Shown here: positions 14,012-26,200 of the stretch, one piece after another | How the letters are laid out: each line of letters begins with the position of its first letter | Position numbering within the stretch: position 1 is the first letter of the stretch | DNA from: Arenicola marina | Lineage: Eukaryota; Annelida; Polychaeta; Arenicolidae | Reading direction: 5' to 3' | Assembly: GCA_964019135.1 (NCBI GenBank) | Contig: OZ025264.1 | Location: forward strand, 744,001 to 808,000 | Length of the DNA stretch: 64,000 bases | Position numbers and translations under genes: made by a program | Notes under the pieces: generated by a model | Databases searched by the model: none | Seen by the model: the letters and a program-made list of their open reading frames with translations, nothing else | Told to the model about the DNA's origin: nothing

Positions 14012-15857
14012 TTTCTATGGACGTCTTTTCGCTATAAAGTGAGACCGCTGCTAAGTTTCAGCCTACCCAGATAGGACACGCCAAGCTAACACTGGTTATA
14101 AATAGCTTGATTCCCCTGGAACAACGTATCGTTTTGCGTCATGATAATGAGAAGCTTCTAATGGGTTACGACGAAGTGATATTTACTCCATGCCGTGTCC
14201 ATGGTGATGTTTAATATGATCACGTATCGATCTCGCGAGGCGTGGGCGACGGATGCCACGCCATCAGGCTACGGACAGTCATAACGCCATCCTCTACGTG
14301 TTGCATAACGCCCTCAGGCTGATGCCTACACGCTATGTCAGTGTGAAGGAACGAGGCGCCACCTAGCGAATGAAAGCGTGGTCACGTTTTTCTTTTGTGA
14401 TCATTGATTCTCAGGTTGTGAGGCGAGAACCTAAGCGGTGCGCTCAATCCTAAAAACACTGGCATTGATGACAGCGTCAATACAGCACTGTTGTGCATTA
14501 TCTTCATGCCAAAGTCGTACACTATAAACACCGAAACACTGCAATGCTGGAGAACTGTTCTGTTCCGTATGTCGTCCTGAATGTCCACAGACAAATATCC
14601 CTTTAGTGGCCTCGCATTAGTGGAATGGGATTTGTTTCAGAAATCAGAATATGACTTATATTACTTGCGTCGATCTCAGAGAAATATAGATAATTATAAA
14701 GGCCACACAATGAAAAAGGTCGAGACAACTGATGCACACCCGATTATGGAACCTGCATTGGCACCTGATGGGTGCAGATGGGGCACTTTATCCGCTTTCT
14801 CCTTGGCACCCATCGTCAAACTGGGCACATTATGATGAACTGTATCAAATTAGCCAGATAAATACTGGTGCAGTTCATCACACGCTTGCAAGATCGAGTT
14901 GGGTACAACAATAACATATCCTGAGAGCAATGAAGGAATATACTTCTCAGGGTCTTATGACACAGTTGTATTCAAGCGCAGTTGGGCTAAAGCAGGCACG
15001 CAAAAAAAAAAAACCCATCATCATGTGCAAGGATTCATACCACCAACATTCGGTAACATCTCATTAGCCACAATACAATCACAGCACTGTAAAACTGAAA
15101 ACCATCATGCAAACTAACTAGTCATCAATGTAGCACCTGAAATTTGATCATATAATTTTCAACACAAATCCACTGAACCAATATTGGCCAGTCATACACT
15201 CCTAGACAATATGCATTGGATCATAGAGAACTTACCTTCTTAAAAATTATGACTTTACAGGCATGTAGTAAGATGTAAGTTTCTAAAATAATTAGATTTT
15301 GTCAAGATACATGTATAAATATTTTTTATAATACCCCTGCAGATACATTTTTAAGGCCAAAGTTTGGGTGCAGCTTCTATGTTGACAGCTTCAAAAAGGC
15401 AGTCAACAGTAATTATTTTACGAAGTGTGGCAAGTATAAGATCAACTTGGTGAGTATTTTCCAATAGTCTATCACCCAGCGTGATGATTGTCCAAAATGT
15501 TTTTTTAATTTTAACTTTTATTCAATGGCTGTTGCAGGGCAAGCCAGACTCATCTATAACAAGCAGTATATCTACTGCAGCACATTTTGTGCATATGTTA
15601 CATTAAAATTATAGCCTTGGGAATGGAAGCCTCACACTGGATATGGTCAGTGACATCATGGTAGGGGTTAATGTGCTCAAGGTATTCAATAAGATGTGCA
15701 TACTCATTTTTGTACTATTGAATAAAACCCTGAATATCAAGGTATGAAAGGTTTTCACCATAGTGTTCTGTTTTTCATGATTGTTTGGGTTTAAATTATT
15801 GGCTCAAGCTAGGCAATGAATCATTGCAATGCTTTAGTGCATATCTTAGCTTGGTGC
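14012..15857. other. Gene-poor unique DNA
   Basis: Mixed unique sequence without recognisable exons. Reading frames are all under 90 codons and show no known motif. A poly-A run lies at about 15003-15013. Near 14760-14825 there is an imperfect inverted repeat around GGTGC / GCACC with no obvious element attached. Confidence 0.45.
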
Positions 15858-16228
15858 TGATATTGGTTATTGCTGCTCAACAATTATGTGCAGCATCTAC
15901 CTATAAGGTTAATTGCATATCCAGATTATATGTGCCAAAAGAATTTAATTCATCAGTGACATAAAAGCTTGGTATTTGGGACAGTGATTGACAACAAGGT
16001 TCATAACCTACCGGTACCAATTTGAAGGAATCAATAATAATTGCCTAGCCTGTTACGCTAATAAGGTGGGGTTGTGGCCCATCTGGCCAACAGTAGCAGC
16101 TGTGGCTGGGGTAACCAGCCAAGTGTGTGTCACTTTGGTAAGGTCGAATTTATGTAAACACGCCATGGCGTACGAGTATATGAAACACTATCTACAGACT
16201 CTCAATACAACTCCCTTTTGATAGAATT
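15858..16228. repeat. Dispersed repeat, copy 1 of about 375 bp
   Basis: This segment begins near GGTTATTGCTGCTCAACA and ends near GATAGAATTTACC. It recurs with only scattered changes at 17071-17453 in the same orientation. A short open frame (15988-16221) is shared in large part by both copies, but nothing in it is recognisable and its start differs between them, so I do not call a protein. No terminal inverted repeats or tail are evident. Confidence 0.85.
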
Positions 16229-17070
16229 TACCACTCACTCAGGTATGCAATTTTTATTTTGTAAGCAAAAAAACATGAAGAGGTTTCTATTTATAGATAT
16301 AGAATATATATTTTTAGAAATAAAATGATCAAGAGAAGCATTTATTCAAAACCCTTGAAATTTGGATATATCAAAGATATATTAAGGTCAAAATCACAAA
16401 ATGCTATTCACACCCCTTTTGCTGATTTAAAAAAATCAATAATTGCTCTAAATTTATGTGAACAAATTTAACCACAGATTCCTTTCTTTAGCAAGAAATT
16501 GTTTTACTGTCTCCATTGCCTGAATTAATATTAATGCATGTATTGCCAGATAAAGCTTCACAAATGCTACTTTTTGTGACTTTACAGAATAGGTGACTTT
16601 TGTTGTGAACATTGGACCTATGTTTCAAATGGTGCCGTATATAAATAACAGGAGGTGTCAAGTGAATTCTGTTCATCTGACACTACCAGTTTTTGTACAC
16701 TTCAAAAATTTTCTAAATATTTGTGTAATAGCTTTCTTTAGAAACATTATGGGCTAAAAAATACATTATATTTTGCTAATTTCAAGAGAATGCATTTTTT
16801 TTAAAGTATTCAAATTAATGAAAAATGCTAAATTGTGTGATGTAACTTGGACGCCATACTCTATTTCAAGAACAAAAAATGTACATGTATTTATACTGGA
16901 ATACAGGACTTAAAATATCTCATGCACTTTTATTGGAGCAATCACTGGTCAGCTTGTATAGTCAATAAAATGTATGTTTATCTAGTTGTAATTTATTTCA
17001 ACAAAAAGTAAACATTTTCAGCTTAAATACAGGGTGGTTCTTTCAGTAAATGTGAACAAAAAAAAATTAT
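16229..17070. other. AT-rich spacer between the two 375-bp copies
   Basis: AT-rich unique sequence of 840 bp. No coding region or RNA gene recognised. Confidence 0.4.
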
Positions 17071-17453
17071 CAGGTTATTGCTGCTCAACACTTATGTGCA
17101 GCATCTACCTAAAAGGTTAATTGCATATCCAGACTACATGTGCCAAAAAGAATTTAATTCATCAGTGACATAAAAGCTTGGTATTTGGGACAGTGATCGA
17201 TAACAAGGTTCATAACCATGATAACTTACCAATTGGAAGGAATCAATAATAATTGCCTAGCCTGTTATGCTAATAAGGTGGGGTTGTGGCCCATCTGGCC
17301 AACAGTAGCAGCTGTGGCTGGGGTAACCAGCCAAGTGTGTGTCACTTTGGTAAGGTCGAATTTATGTAAACACGCCATGGCGTACGAGTATGTGAGACAC
17401 TATCTACAGACTCTCAATACAACTACCTTCTCACTCCCTTTGATAAAATTTAC
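17071..17453. repeat. Dispersed repeat, copy 2 of about 375 bp
   Basis: Near-identical partner of the segment at 15858-16228, in direct orientation about 1.2 kb away. It includes a small indel near its end (ACTACCTTCTCACTCCC against ACTCCC). It may be a local duplication or two insertions of one non-autonomous element. The flanks differ on both sides. Confidence 0.85.
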
Positions 17454-17595
17454 CTATACGAGCCAAAATGGTAGTCATAAATGGCGTTAGTGAGGGGGGT
17501 GCATAATAAAGGGGCTTTAACATGTAAAAGTGTTCTGTGCACAGAGAAAAGACCGGGTAATGAAGGGAGTCGTATAATGCAGGGACCACTGTACC
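17454..17595. mobile_element. Possible end of a DNA transposon
   Basis: Read on the minus strand, the segment begins TACAGTGGTCCCTGCATTA and continues with C-rich and TTATT motifs. This resembles the ends of pogo/Tigger-like elements, which start CAG next to a TA target. I found no convincing partner end, so this is a weak call based on sequence resemblance only. Confidence 0.25.
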
Positions 17596-19617
17596 CGCTT
17601 TTAAACATGTCTGAACTCATGACACTCTTTCCACCCAATATTTATCTTTGGTTGAAAGAGTAACTTTAATCTATAGTCATGATAATAAATACATTTATTG
17701 AATGATATATCAGCTTCATAATTTTAAATATATACAGGCATCATATCATTGATTATGCACAGAGAAAAAAAGAGAACAGTTATATATAGATTGCTCTTAA
17801 ACTAGCAAGCTTAAACTAGAAGACATGATAACTGTTAAGTACCAAGGTAGTTCTCCGGAACCTAGAAGCTTGGCCATCATCTTGGCAGAGTTTCTAGGTT
17901 TCTGAGATGGAAAGTATACCAAAGCATGTATTTGATAAAGTAACATTTCTCTAAAAAATTGTCAATGAAACCATAATGAGTACTCAAATATGCGATCCAA
18001 TACCTTAAGGGCAAATAAAGCAACTTAGTCTGCTTTCTATTTAGTTCAAAATTGATCCTGTTTACAATTTTAGTGTTAGAGATATGAGGCAATACTATTG
18101 ACTTGACTACTTTTGTTTTGGTCTATCTTATCTTGTGATATTATCGATATTATGCTGGTAACAGAGTAAGCCAGGCCCAGGGTTTTATTAAAACGTTATA
18201 ATTCAATCCGACTGTGTCTGTAATCAAGACATCAATATCACTGTTATTGAGTATTTCTTGAGGGCATAACTTCCTATGCCATATGGGAGGAACAAATAAT
18301 GTATTTGAATTATATGAAACCACGACCACTTTTTGAAACAAAAAATCTAAGGGTGTGTTCACGTATAAACCATCATATAATCATTCATTCAACAATGATT
18401 CACAAAATACAACTGAACAGCAACATGTTCAACAACACATTTGAACGAGAATCAAGATAAATGTGACAGCTGTGCAATTATACGAGGACCTACCTGGAAA
18501 ACCACTATAATCTTCGATTTCCAGGATGCCTTTGTGACGAATTGATCTCAATAGATCTATCTAAATCCTTGAATTTGCGGAGCAATCCGGCATTGCAACT
18601 GTTTTACTACCTTTCTCCCTGGGCTGTCACTTGGTAATGGCTTCCTGTAATGTCAACTCAGTGCACCATATCCCATAACTCCTCGCGCGCATTAGCAGCA
18701 CTGTGGTTTTAAAAGGTTAGCACATATCCTGAAACTTTGCAAAGATGTTTTGTGACGCGATCTACTGTTACGTTGTTTACACGGGTATTTAAAAGCTTAT
18801 ATTATCTTTTGCAAGCCATACAGGTATTGTTTTCTACGATTAACCTATATAGGTCAAATCTCTGACGTTTGGGTCAAATATTGACTAATGACGTAAACAA
18901 TACCACATGGCTGAGATCCCGAGTGCACGCGTACGCAAAGTAGACTTTACCTGCGCCTTCGCGCGTCTTCAAGTGCCAAAGTCCGGGACACTGTTAACTG
19001 ATCGTTTTCTGATAACTAAGCAAAAAACCTAGACCTATATTGCAACCAATCAGCGATAACAACGTCCGTGAGTATTATGACACCGATATGGCACATATAG
19101 GCCTAAGACCCGCGCGATCGCAGCCTTTTTCGTTTTAATTTTCACAGGTCAACAGTCGTTTACTTTGATTCTGATTGTGATAGTAATACCCGCGTGTACC
19201 GTATCTTGTTGGCTAAATGAATAAAACGATGAAACAGTGATTATGCTTATACCTAGTTTAATATTTTTGCGTTATGATAAAAATCGCAACCGTTGTATCG
19301 TAAATTGTGTCATGGTACAAATCAGGCACATATATTGGTAATTATCCTGTGGTATTACTGACCCCGAAAAGTAGGGCCTACAATCCGACTACATACATGC
19401 GGTATTGCATGAAGACTCCTTTATAGGCCAAACTACGTCATCGTCGTCAATTACATGAATGTCTTTAAAACAAACTTTCAAGGCTTTATAGCCAGAAAAC
19501 AGAGCTTGGTTAGATGCAAATTAAACCATGCACGGCATCGTCATGTTCCATTTCCACTCCCGGGTTGTCCATTGCTAGATATAGGGGTCTGGAAGTCGTA
19601 TATATATATATACGTTT
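17596..19617. other. Gene-poor DNA upstream of the WD40 gene
   Basis: No recognisable exon. Short frames on the minus strand at 17877-18092 and 18150-18362 match nothing I know. Near 18851-18895 there are two nuclear-receptor-like half sites (AGGTCA, GGGTCA) close to a TGACGTAA motif, which may be chance. The stretch may hold the promoter of the WD40 gene, but no clear core promoter is visible. Confidence 0.4.
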
Positions 19618-19697
19618 GTCGTATGTCGTTTTATTCGAGTGGACCTAACGAGATTTTGGTATGTCGTTTTATTCGAGTTGGCCTAACGAGATAATTT
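19618..19697. repeat. Two-copy 40-bp direct duplication
   Basis: GTATGTCGTTTTATTCGAG followed by a GGCCTAACGAGAT-like stretch occurs twice in tandem with few changes. A short TA run precedes it. It lies about 180 bp upstream of the WD40 start codon. Confidence 0.8.
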
Positions 19698-19877
19698 GAG
19701 GGGAGGTGCAACCCTACTACTTAATTACAAACTGTTTGAAGTGGGAAGGGGGGTTGGGTGAGCTGGATAAACCTCCCCATTCTGGATGCGCCGCAAGATT
19801 TGGTGATTTGTTGCAGATCTAGAAACCCCCATGCTGTGGCAGAGAGATTAAGAACCTGTCCGCATTGATCGGGAATA

Positions 19878-20125
19878 ATGCATGAGAAATTGGAACTGAT
19901 ATACCAGTCAGGTGACTGGGTCGAACACCTGTGTGCGTCTCCCGATGACAAGGTACTAGCCGTGTGTAGCGGCGACGCCGTTAAGGTGCTGTCAGCAGAC
20001 GCAATGTCTCCTCTCGCTCACTTACCACACTCCGGTGTCGTGTGGAAATGTTGCTTCACCAGCTTTACATCTCCTCGTTGTATAGTAACGGAACAACAAG
20101 ACAGCGCTAACGGAAGGCAGCGGAG

Positions 20126-20160
<35 letters not shown>

Positions 20161-20953
20161 GGGAAGGACACGTTCGGCGCTTGCTGTGTTCTGCCACCAG
20201 CACCGGAAGTGTTTTGGTATGGGACACAACCACGTGGTCCAGGGAAGACGAGGCGACCGCCGTCCACCGCGGCTGCGTTTTTGGCATACACGCTCACCCA
20301 CAATTGAACGGCGTTCTGGTTACGTGCGGCGCCGACAAACAAATCTGCGTTCTGAATCTGCATTCGACCACGTGGCCCGGACGCTGTGGCTATGGTAACC
20401 GGATTCACATAACGTCAATGATGCGGCTGTCTGCTGCGCATGAGTTCTCTGTGGAGGACGTCCAATTCTCACACGTCCATCATCTGTTTGCATCCTGCTC
20501 CAAGGACAAGACACTGCGACTATGGGAGCCGGCTCGCGTTGCTCTGTTCACGCAACGCCGCGGCAGTATTGAACAGGTTCAACCTTGTACAATGCTTGCT
20601 GTAAGAACGCTCCGCGCCAGGGAAATTACTCTCAATTCAAATGAGCCATCTACCCCAAAACACAGCCACTTGGTCACCAGAACAACTGTCCATCAACCAA
20701 CCCCAAACACGTGGCGATATAAGGTGTTGAGAGGTCACAAACACTGGGTGATGTCCTGCCGTTTCTCCGGCAACGGCAAACTCTTGGCTTCGACCTCAGC
20801 AGACAAGACGCTCGGCATCTGGTCGGTGCCAGGCGGTAGGTTGCTCAGAAAGCTACGAGGACACACGAACATCATCTGGGGCTGCTGCTTCATCAAGAGT
20901 GAAACAGCAACCTCGGAGCTTCTGGTCTCCTGCTCCAGCGATAGAACCTTAAG
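19878..20953 (+). CDS. WD40 gene exon 1
   Basis: Codes residues 1-358 plus two bases of codon 359. If the donor were ignored the frame would run into TAA at 20955. Continuation into exon 2 restores an intact LRLWD blade end, which supports splicing at 20953. Confidence 0.85.
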
Positions 20954-21420
20954 GTAACAAAGCTGAAGTAAAAGTTTGAAGGATAAGTAATGGATCCTCT
21001 TCTCTGCGAAGTAATTTAATCATGTTACATAAGTTAGTTATGTTTCAGGCGCATGGGAGTTATAGAAATCCTGGACGTACCATTTTACGACGCTGGAATA
21101 CTACGCAACTAGTGTTATTTCAAGATCACTTTTCTGATAACGAAGTTTTCAGTTAAGTAAATGGCCAGGGATCTTCTTGTTCATCGTCGGAGCTGACATG
21201 AACTTTCCTCAAGATGGTTTATTTATCCTGTAGATTGTGGGATGCACTCGGGCCGCGCCAGAACGAGGCCGTTTCGTGCGCTACCGTGGAACGCTCGTCC
21301 TCATCCAACAGAAGCGGTCAGCTCTTGTGTTGCACTCCCCACGACGGGGGCGCTGCAGTCGTCACTGGCGCCTTCGATGGTCACGTGTATATGATGAGCC
21401 ACGTGGTATCCAGAATATGA
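19878..21420 (+). CDS. WD40 beta-propeller protein, two exons, 420 residues
   Basis: Coding exons 19878-20953 and 21234-21420 join in frame (AG|GTAACA donor, TGTAG acceptor), giving 420 residues and a TGA stop. The start ATG has an in-frame stop 9 bases upstream. WD40 blades are visible: VLVWDTTT (112-119), LRLWEPAR (213-220), a full repeat from GHKHW to LGIW (286-315), GHTNIIWGCCF (328-338), and LRLWDALG built across the splice. The last visible blade is TGAFDGHVYM near the C terminus. A run of ten histidines sits at residues 84-93 in a loop between early blades; a second long loop (about 222-285) lacks WD features. Such propellers are protein-binding scaffolds; no catalytic domain is attached. 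I cannot assign an orthologue. The gene converges on ACBD6. Confidence 0.85.
20127..20156 (+). repeat. (CAT)10 microsatellite encoding polyhistidine
   Basis: Ten perfect CAT codons inside exon 1 of the WD40 gene. The run is in frame and gives ten histidines in a row. Length variation between individuals is likely for a pure triplet repeat. Confidence 0.97.
21234..21420 (+). CDS. WD40 gene exon 2 (terminal)
   Basis: Acceptor TTTATCCTGTAG at 21222-21233. The exon completes the blade LRLWD and one further blade (LLCCTPHDGGAAVVTGAF), ending VVSRI and TGA. The short C-terminal part would close the propeller. Confidence 0.8.
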
Positions 21421-23115
21421 CGAATCACATACAATATGGAGACGGTATACCCTTATCCATGGTAGTCACGCAGAAGTTGATATATTATGCAGTTTAGCAG
21501 GAGAAAGTGAAGACCAACATCTGCATTGGATAAGCCTTGGTTGACATCACGTAGTTTATTATTTTCATTTTGAACACTCTCCATGAGCAATGAACATGTT
21601 CCAGATACAGTGACTAAAATATTCATAATACATAACATCACGTATTATACGATTTCATTCATTTCAACTCTAGCATAAAATTCAATTAAAGTAAAAACAT
21701 GATCGACGAAGTGGTATATTATAGCAAGTTCTTATAGCAGTACACATCCTATTCATCTCATGATGATAATGATTTACTATCGCACGGAATCTGAAGGTCT
21801 CTGGGTGGAGCGAATTGGATGCTAAATGGAAATGCTCTATGTATTCAAACCAAGCACTGAAGGTTGACATCTTTGCCATTGCCGTTCCTTTTCGGATTGG
21901 CTAGGACTAACGTCCTCATCGAAGCTCGTGTTGGCGATTGGTTCTTTAACGGTTGCCAAGAAGCTTCAAAGATTTGTTAATCTCCGTGTTCAATGTGACT
22001 TTCAAGACAAAAATCAAACCCATGGTGCCATCAACAATCAATATCCGTTATATTTGGACGCGCTATTAAAAATATTTGCAATTACATGTGTCTCGACGCG
22101 GTAAAACGTCAAGAAACAGTCAGAGACGAGCTTTTGACGTTTCGCGGCGCCAGTGTCAGTCTCCCTGTGAAGAGCTGGCGCACTGTACGAAGGAGACGGG
22201 CGGTCGACCATACAGCTTCTTTTGGTAAAAAGACAACAACAAACAAAGCCGGGCAAATCTCTATTCCAGATATTATAAATTCAACCCATCGAACACGTAT
22301 TGGTAACCTCAATTCTCAAAAATATTAATTTATCTAAATATTTAGATAAGCTCTTCACCTGCCAATAATTTGATTTATATAGAGTTGGATGCCAGAGTTC
22401 CGACTTCGTGCTACACTGACCAAACTAGAAGCCATTTATTTTACACAACCACCCAGTTCAATATTTAATCGTCTGCGGGTACATTATCTTAATCTTACGA
22501 ATTAATTGACCCAGACGCTGGCCTGTCTTTAACAAAATAAACCCTATGCGTTGGGCAATCTCCAGTAAAAGGACCATGTAATCTCATTTCGTGTAAGTGC
22601 CTTGATACACTGCCAACGTAAATGATGCCATAGTTATATTCCTATGAAGTGAATGAGGCAAAGCGTGTTAGAAAGCAAGTCGCAACAGGTGTTACAGAAG
22701 TGTCTTGCCCCAGCGTAATATTGATGTGAGACTATTTGTATTTCTGCTACTGTTCTGTAACACTTAATACCGTCTTTTACGTGTATTTTCCTGTGCTATT
22801 TTCTGATACTCTAAATAATTTATTGTTCGGCTGTCCGAAAGATTATCAAAAATATCTATTACTAAATTGCTACAACAAAAACATGATTTCAACAGATAGT
22901 CCGAAAATATAGACTAATACGGGTTATACCACATGTATATGATGACAGAGATATTCTCTCGACCTAGACATCCAGGAAGCAATCACGTGACTTGGTGATC
23001 AAAGGCTTTTACACGCGCGCTATGAAGCAAACCTTGGCACTTGGCACATCGGTCAAAAGCACATAATCACACAATAATAATAATAATTTTATATAAATGG
23101 TGACGACCACTGCCA
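21421..23115. other. Convergent 3' region of the WD40 gene and ACBD6
   Basis: No further exon is recognised. Candidate poly-A signals are AATAAA at 22536-22541 on the plus strand (WD40 gene, about 1.1 kb after its stop; an ATTAAA near 21686 is closer) and AATAAA at 22819-22824 on the minus strand (ACBD6, about 300 bases after its stop). The two 3' UTRs may lie close together or overlap. An ATA-rich microsatellite lies at about 23071-23087. Confidence 0.4.
22819..22824 (-). terminator. Candidate poly-A signal of ACBD6
   Basis: AATAAA on the minus strand, 292 bases beyond the ACBD6 stop codon. It is the nearest perfect hexamer I found; no transcript evidence is available. Confidence 0.35.
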
Positions 23116-23258
23116 TCATCTCGCCTCCAGCAGATGTTTCATGTGGTCCTGCTCAGCTAAGTCGACAGCCGCCATGTTGTCATTGTCTCTTATTGTGACG
23201 TCAGCGTCATTTGCAACAAGGCACTGGACGACGGCCACGTGGTCACAAGACGCAGCTG
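23116..23258 (-). CDS. ACBD6: ACBD6 exon 7 (terminal)
   Basis: Completes the second ankyrin repeat (AASCDHVAVVQCLVANDADV) and a C-terminal helix ending MKHLLEAR then TGA. Acceptor TTCACGAG. Confidence 0.92.
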
Positions 23259-26200
23259 CTCGTGAATAAAATAAGAATTGGTTAATTAAAATTTACTACG
23301 TCAGATAATTGCTGACACGATTGTGGCTCAATGAATGGCTTTAAGATTGTTTGTGGCTTTTAAGATACATATATGCATATCGATATCGTGTCCATCATCT
23401 CGTCAATGACGTTGAGCTTTCATCGCGGAGACTTGAAGTAGGTAATGGGTACAACATTTTACATTGCATCCGCGCAAGAACGTTAATTGTGACGGTGGGC
23501 TTGTGTACGATATATCTAACCATAAACAACATTGGAATTACCCTAAAGTTTAAACATTATCATACATGTCTTAACTCTTTGTCAAGCTGTGACACACCGA
23601 CTTCGGTTCCGAAAGCCGTTTGCTTACCGTAGTGTAACGCAGTCTGCCCTTCGTAGTCCTATAACGAGGATAGATATATATAAGCTATATTTAGTTTTCC
23701 ATTTCCATTTTTTTTTTTAAAGTTTACGTTCGCATTTATTTACCGATAGATGTTGATCAACCCGCGAATATGATATTGAGGCAAGGTTATATTTGCAGTT
23801 CCAGCTTTTGTCTTAGGCTTACTTTAATTTGGTTCATCTGTTTACCAGTTCGCGCTGATCAATCCGCGAAACATCAATGATAGCGCACGGCATTCATTAC
23901 CAGAAGCATAACATTGAAACTTTCGTTAAAAAACAAACATGATATATAGAAAGAAAACAAAACAGCGGTATTTAAGGTTGGTGGTATGTTCAGGACGCTT
24001 TAACCAATTCTGGTCATATCGCGGAGCCATGTCCCCGGGGTAACCCCCTACTCTTTGCGAAGAAGGACATGATGGAATCGTTATCAATGCGACCACACAG
24101 ACATGACCATAGCGAGGCTGATCCACCGATTCACGTGCCGTTAGGTTCTCAGGGGGCCAGAGCGCTCAATGCGAGCGCTCTAATCCACTGAGCTATTGGG
24201 GTGGCCCTCGGTATTTAAGGAATTGACCAAGCTAAATCTATCAATGAAGATACTTAGATGTTGAATTTACCGTTGCATTAATGTCTGCCTTCATCCTAAG
24301 GAGTTGTTCCACGACGCAGTCATAGCCCCTGTCGGCAGCCCAGTGCAGCAGTGTCATACCCTGCAGACACATCGGGGTATCGCTCAGCAGTCGATCACAG
24401 GACAAGCATGCAGGTGACAAATAACACTGTTTCTAAAACTTTTCTTTTGAAGACGTTTTTTAAAGCAGCTTCAATAAAAGGTTAAGATTCATTTCCAAGC
24501 ATGCAATCAAGCATGGTTGGTTCAAGTACAATATACGCTTAGAGCTCTGTAAGTCGTATGGCGACAATGGCAAGGGTCCCGGTAGAGTGGAACATTGCCC
24601 CGGGGGTAATCCCCTACTCTTTACGAAGAAAGACCTGGGATTCTCATTTATCTTACACAAACATAGACATATGCACATGTGGGGTTCGAAATACTGTAAA
24701 GCATGCACATAATTTAGTACTTTTAATCGACATATTTAAATTGTGACTTTTGATAACGCAGCTAATTTTATCGACACAACAAGAATTCAGTGTGATGACA
24801 TGCAAAGGTCTATAAAGAATACGGCTAGAGATGGCCGCCGAGAGTTTACCCAAGCCATACACGTGTCGTTGAACTTCACACCTTCTAACAGAAGACCAGG
24901 CAGGATCTGTCCACACAAACCTCTTCATCAGTATCATTGACTGCTGCCCCTTGGCGGGAAAGAATGCGTGTGACTTCAGCGACGTGACCCTCCTTGCACC
25001 AATCAAAGATGGTCTTGTCAGCGTCGTCTATGGCATCTTCGGGCATTGCCAGCGTGCTCACACTCACGCCCATGCCAGACTTGACCTCCCCACAGTCCAT
25101 CTTCGACAAACAACAAAGAGGGACCCGGCTTTAACAGTGAAGTGCTTGAAATGCTTGAAACATTAGCGAGCAAATCAACAATATATTTACTATTTAATAA
25201 CTGTACTGTACATTTTATGTGAAATAAACATATACTTGTATATGTAATAGGCATAACGAGGTGTTTTAATTAAATGGTAATACAGGTAAGCAATGTTGAT
25301 GTGTCCACTCCTGGATATTCACATAATGATTCACCTTTTGCTCCCACTGGGGATCAATTACTGATACGGCTTCAACATATTCTTCCATAGCAGTGTCTTT
25401 TGACATTTTCCCAAGTTTTTTCCATGCTTCCCTGGAAAAAAAAGCAAAAGAGAATGATTCAAACACTTAGCAATATCACACAAAGTGAACAGAGCAATAT
25501 ACAAAATGATATGTCTAAGATAAACTAATCATAATCATATTGCACAGGTTGTACATTTGCCCATCTATGTGTCCGTTTTGAGACGTCAGAGGACATATCA
25601 AATCAGGATAAAGCACGGTCAATCTGTTCACAAAGATACCGACACACTCAACACATTTTATATTACAATATGCCTTCAAAGAGTCACTTGAAAGAGTCAT
25701 ACCATTTCTGTTTTCCATGAAAATCAAAGAACCCTGGCTTAGGGGTACAGCAAGGGCCTTCGCTGACCTGGAATCAACAATATGCAAGGTGTTGAAGACT
25801 TGTTTGATGAAGAATGGTGAAGTACAATTTATTCTGTTATGAGGAGCCTTTATATTATTGACAGAAGACACCCAATGCCACAAAGGTTAGGATATGAACA
25901 TAACAAGAAAGGTGAATAATCCTTGTATTCGTAAACGAATGGATGCTGAACAAATAATTGCATCCTTGAAGCCCATTGATATCCCACCCACTGGAATCTT
26001 CCTTCCATCCAGTCTCGTCTGATGCAACACTTGCCATCAGCCTCCAGTCCACCTTCACATTTCACACTTGCTTCCTTTCTACACGTTCAAACACTTCTCT
26101 CTACCTCCTTCTAGTCTCACTGTGTGCAACCCTTGCTCTCTCCCTCCTAGTCTCATTGTGAGCAACACTTGCTCTCTCCCTCCTTCTAGTTTTATTGTGT

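Noticed and set aside
17877-18362. Minus-strand frames as possible protein remnants
   Set aside because: Short, with no motif I can recognise and no supporting flanking structure.
18820-18906. Imperfect inverted repeat around GGTATTGTTT
   Set aside because: Matches over about 13 bases with gaps and has no target duplication; likely chance.
24140-24212. A tRNA gene on the minus strand
   Set aside because: The A box is perfect, but the anticodon and T arms and a matching acceptor stem are missing; it fits a SINE head better.
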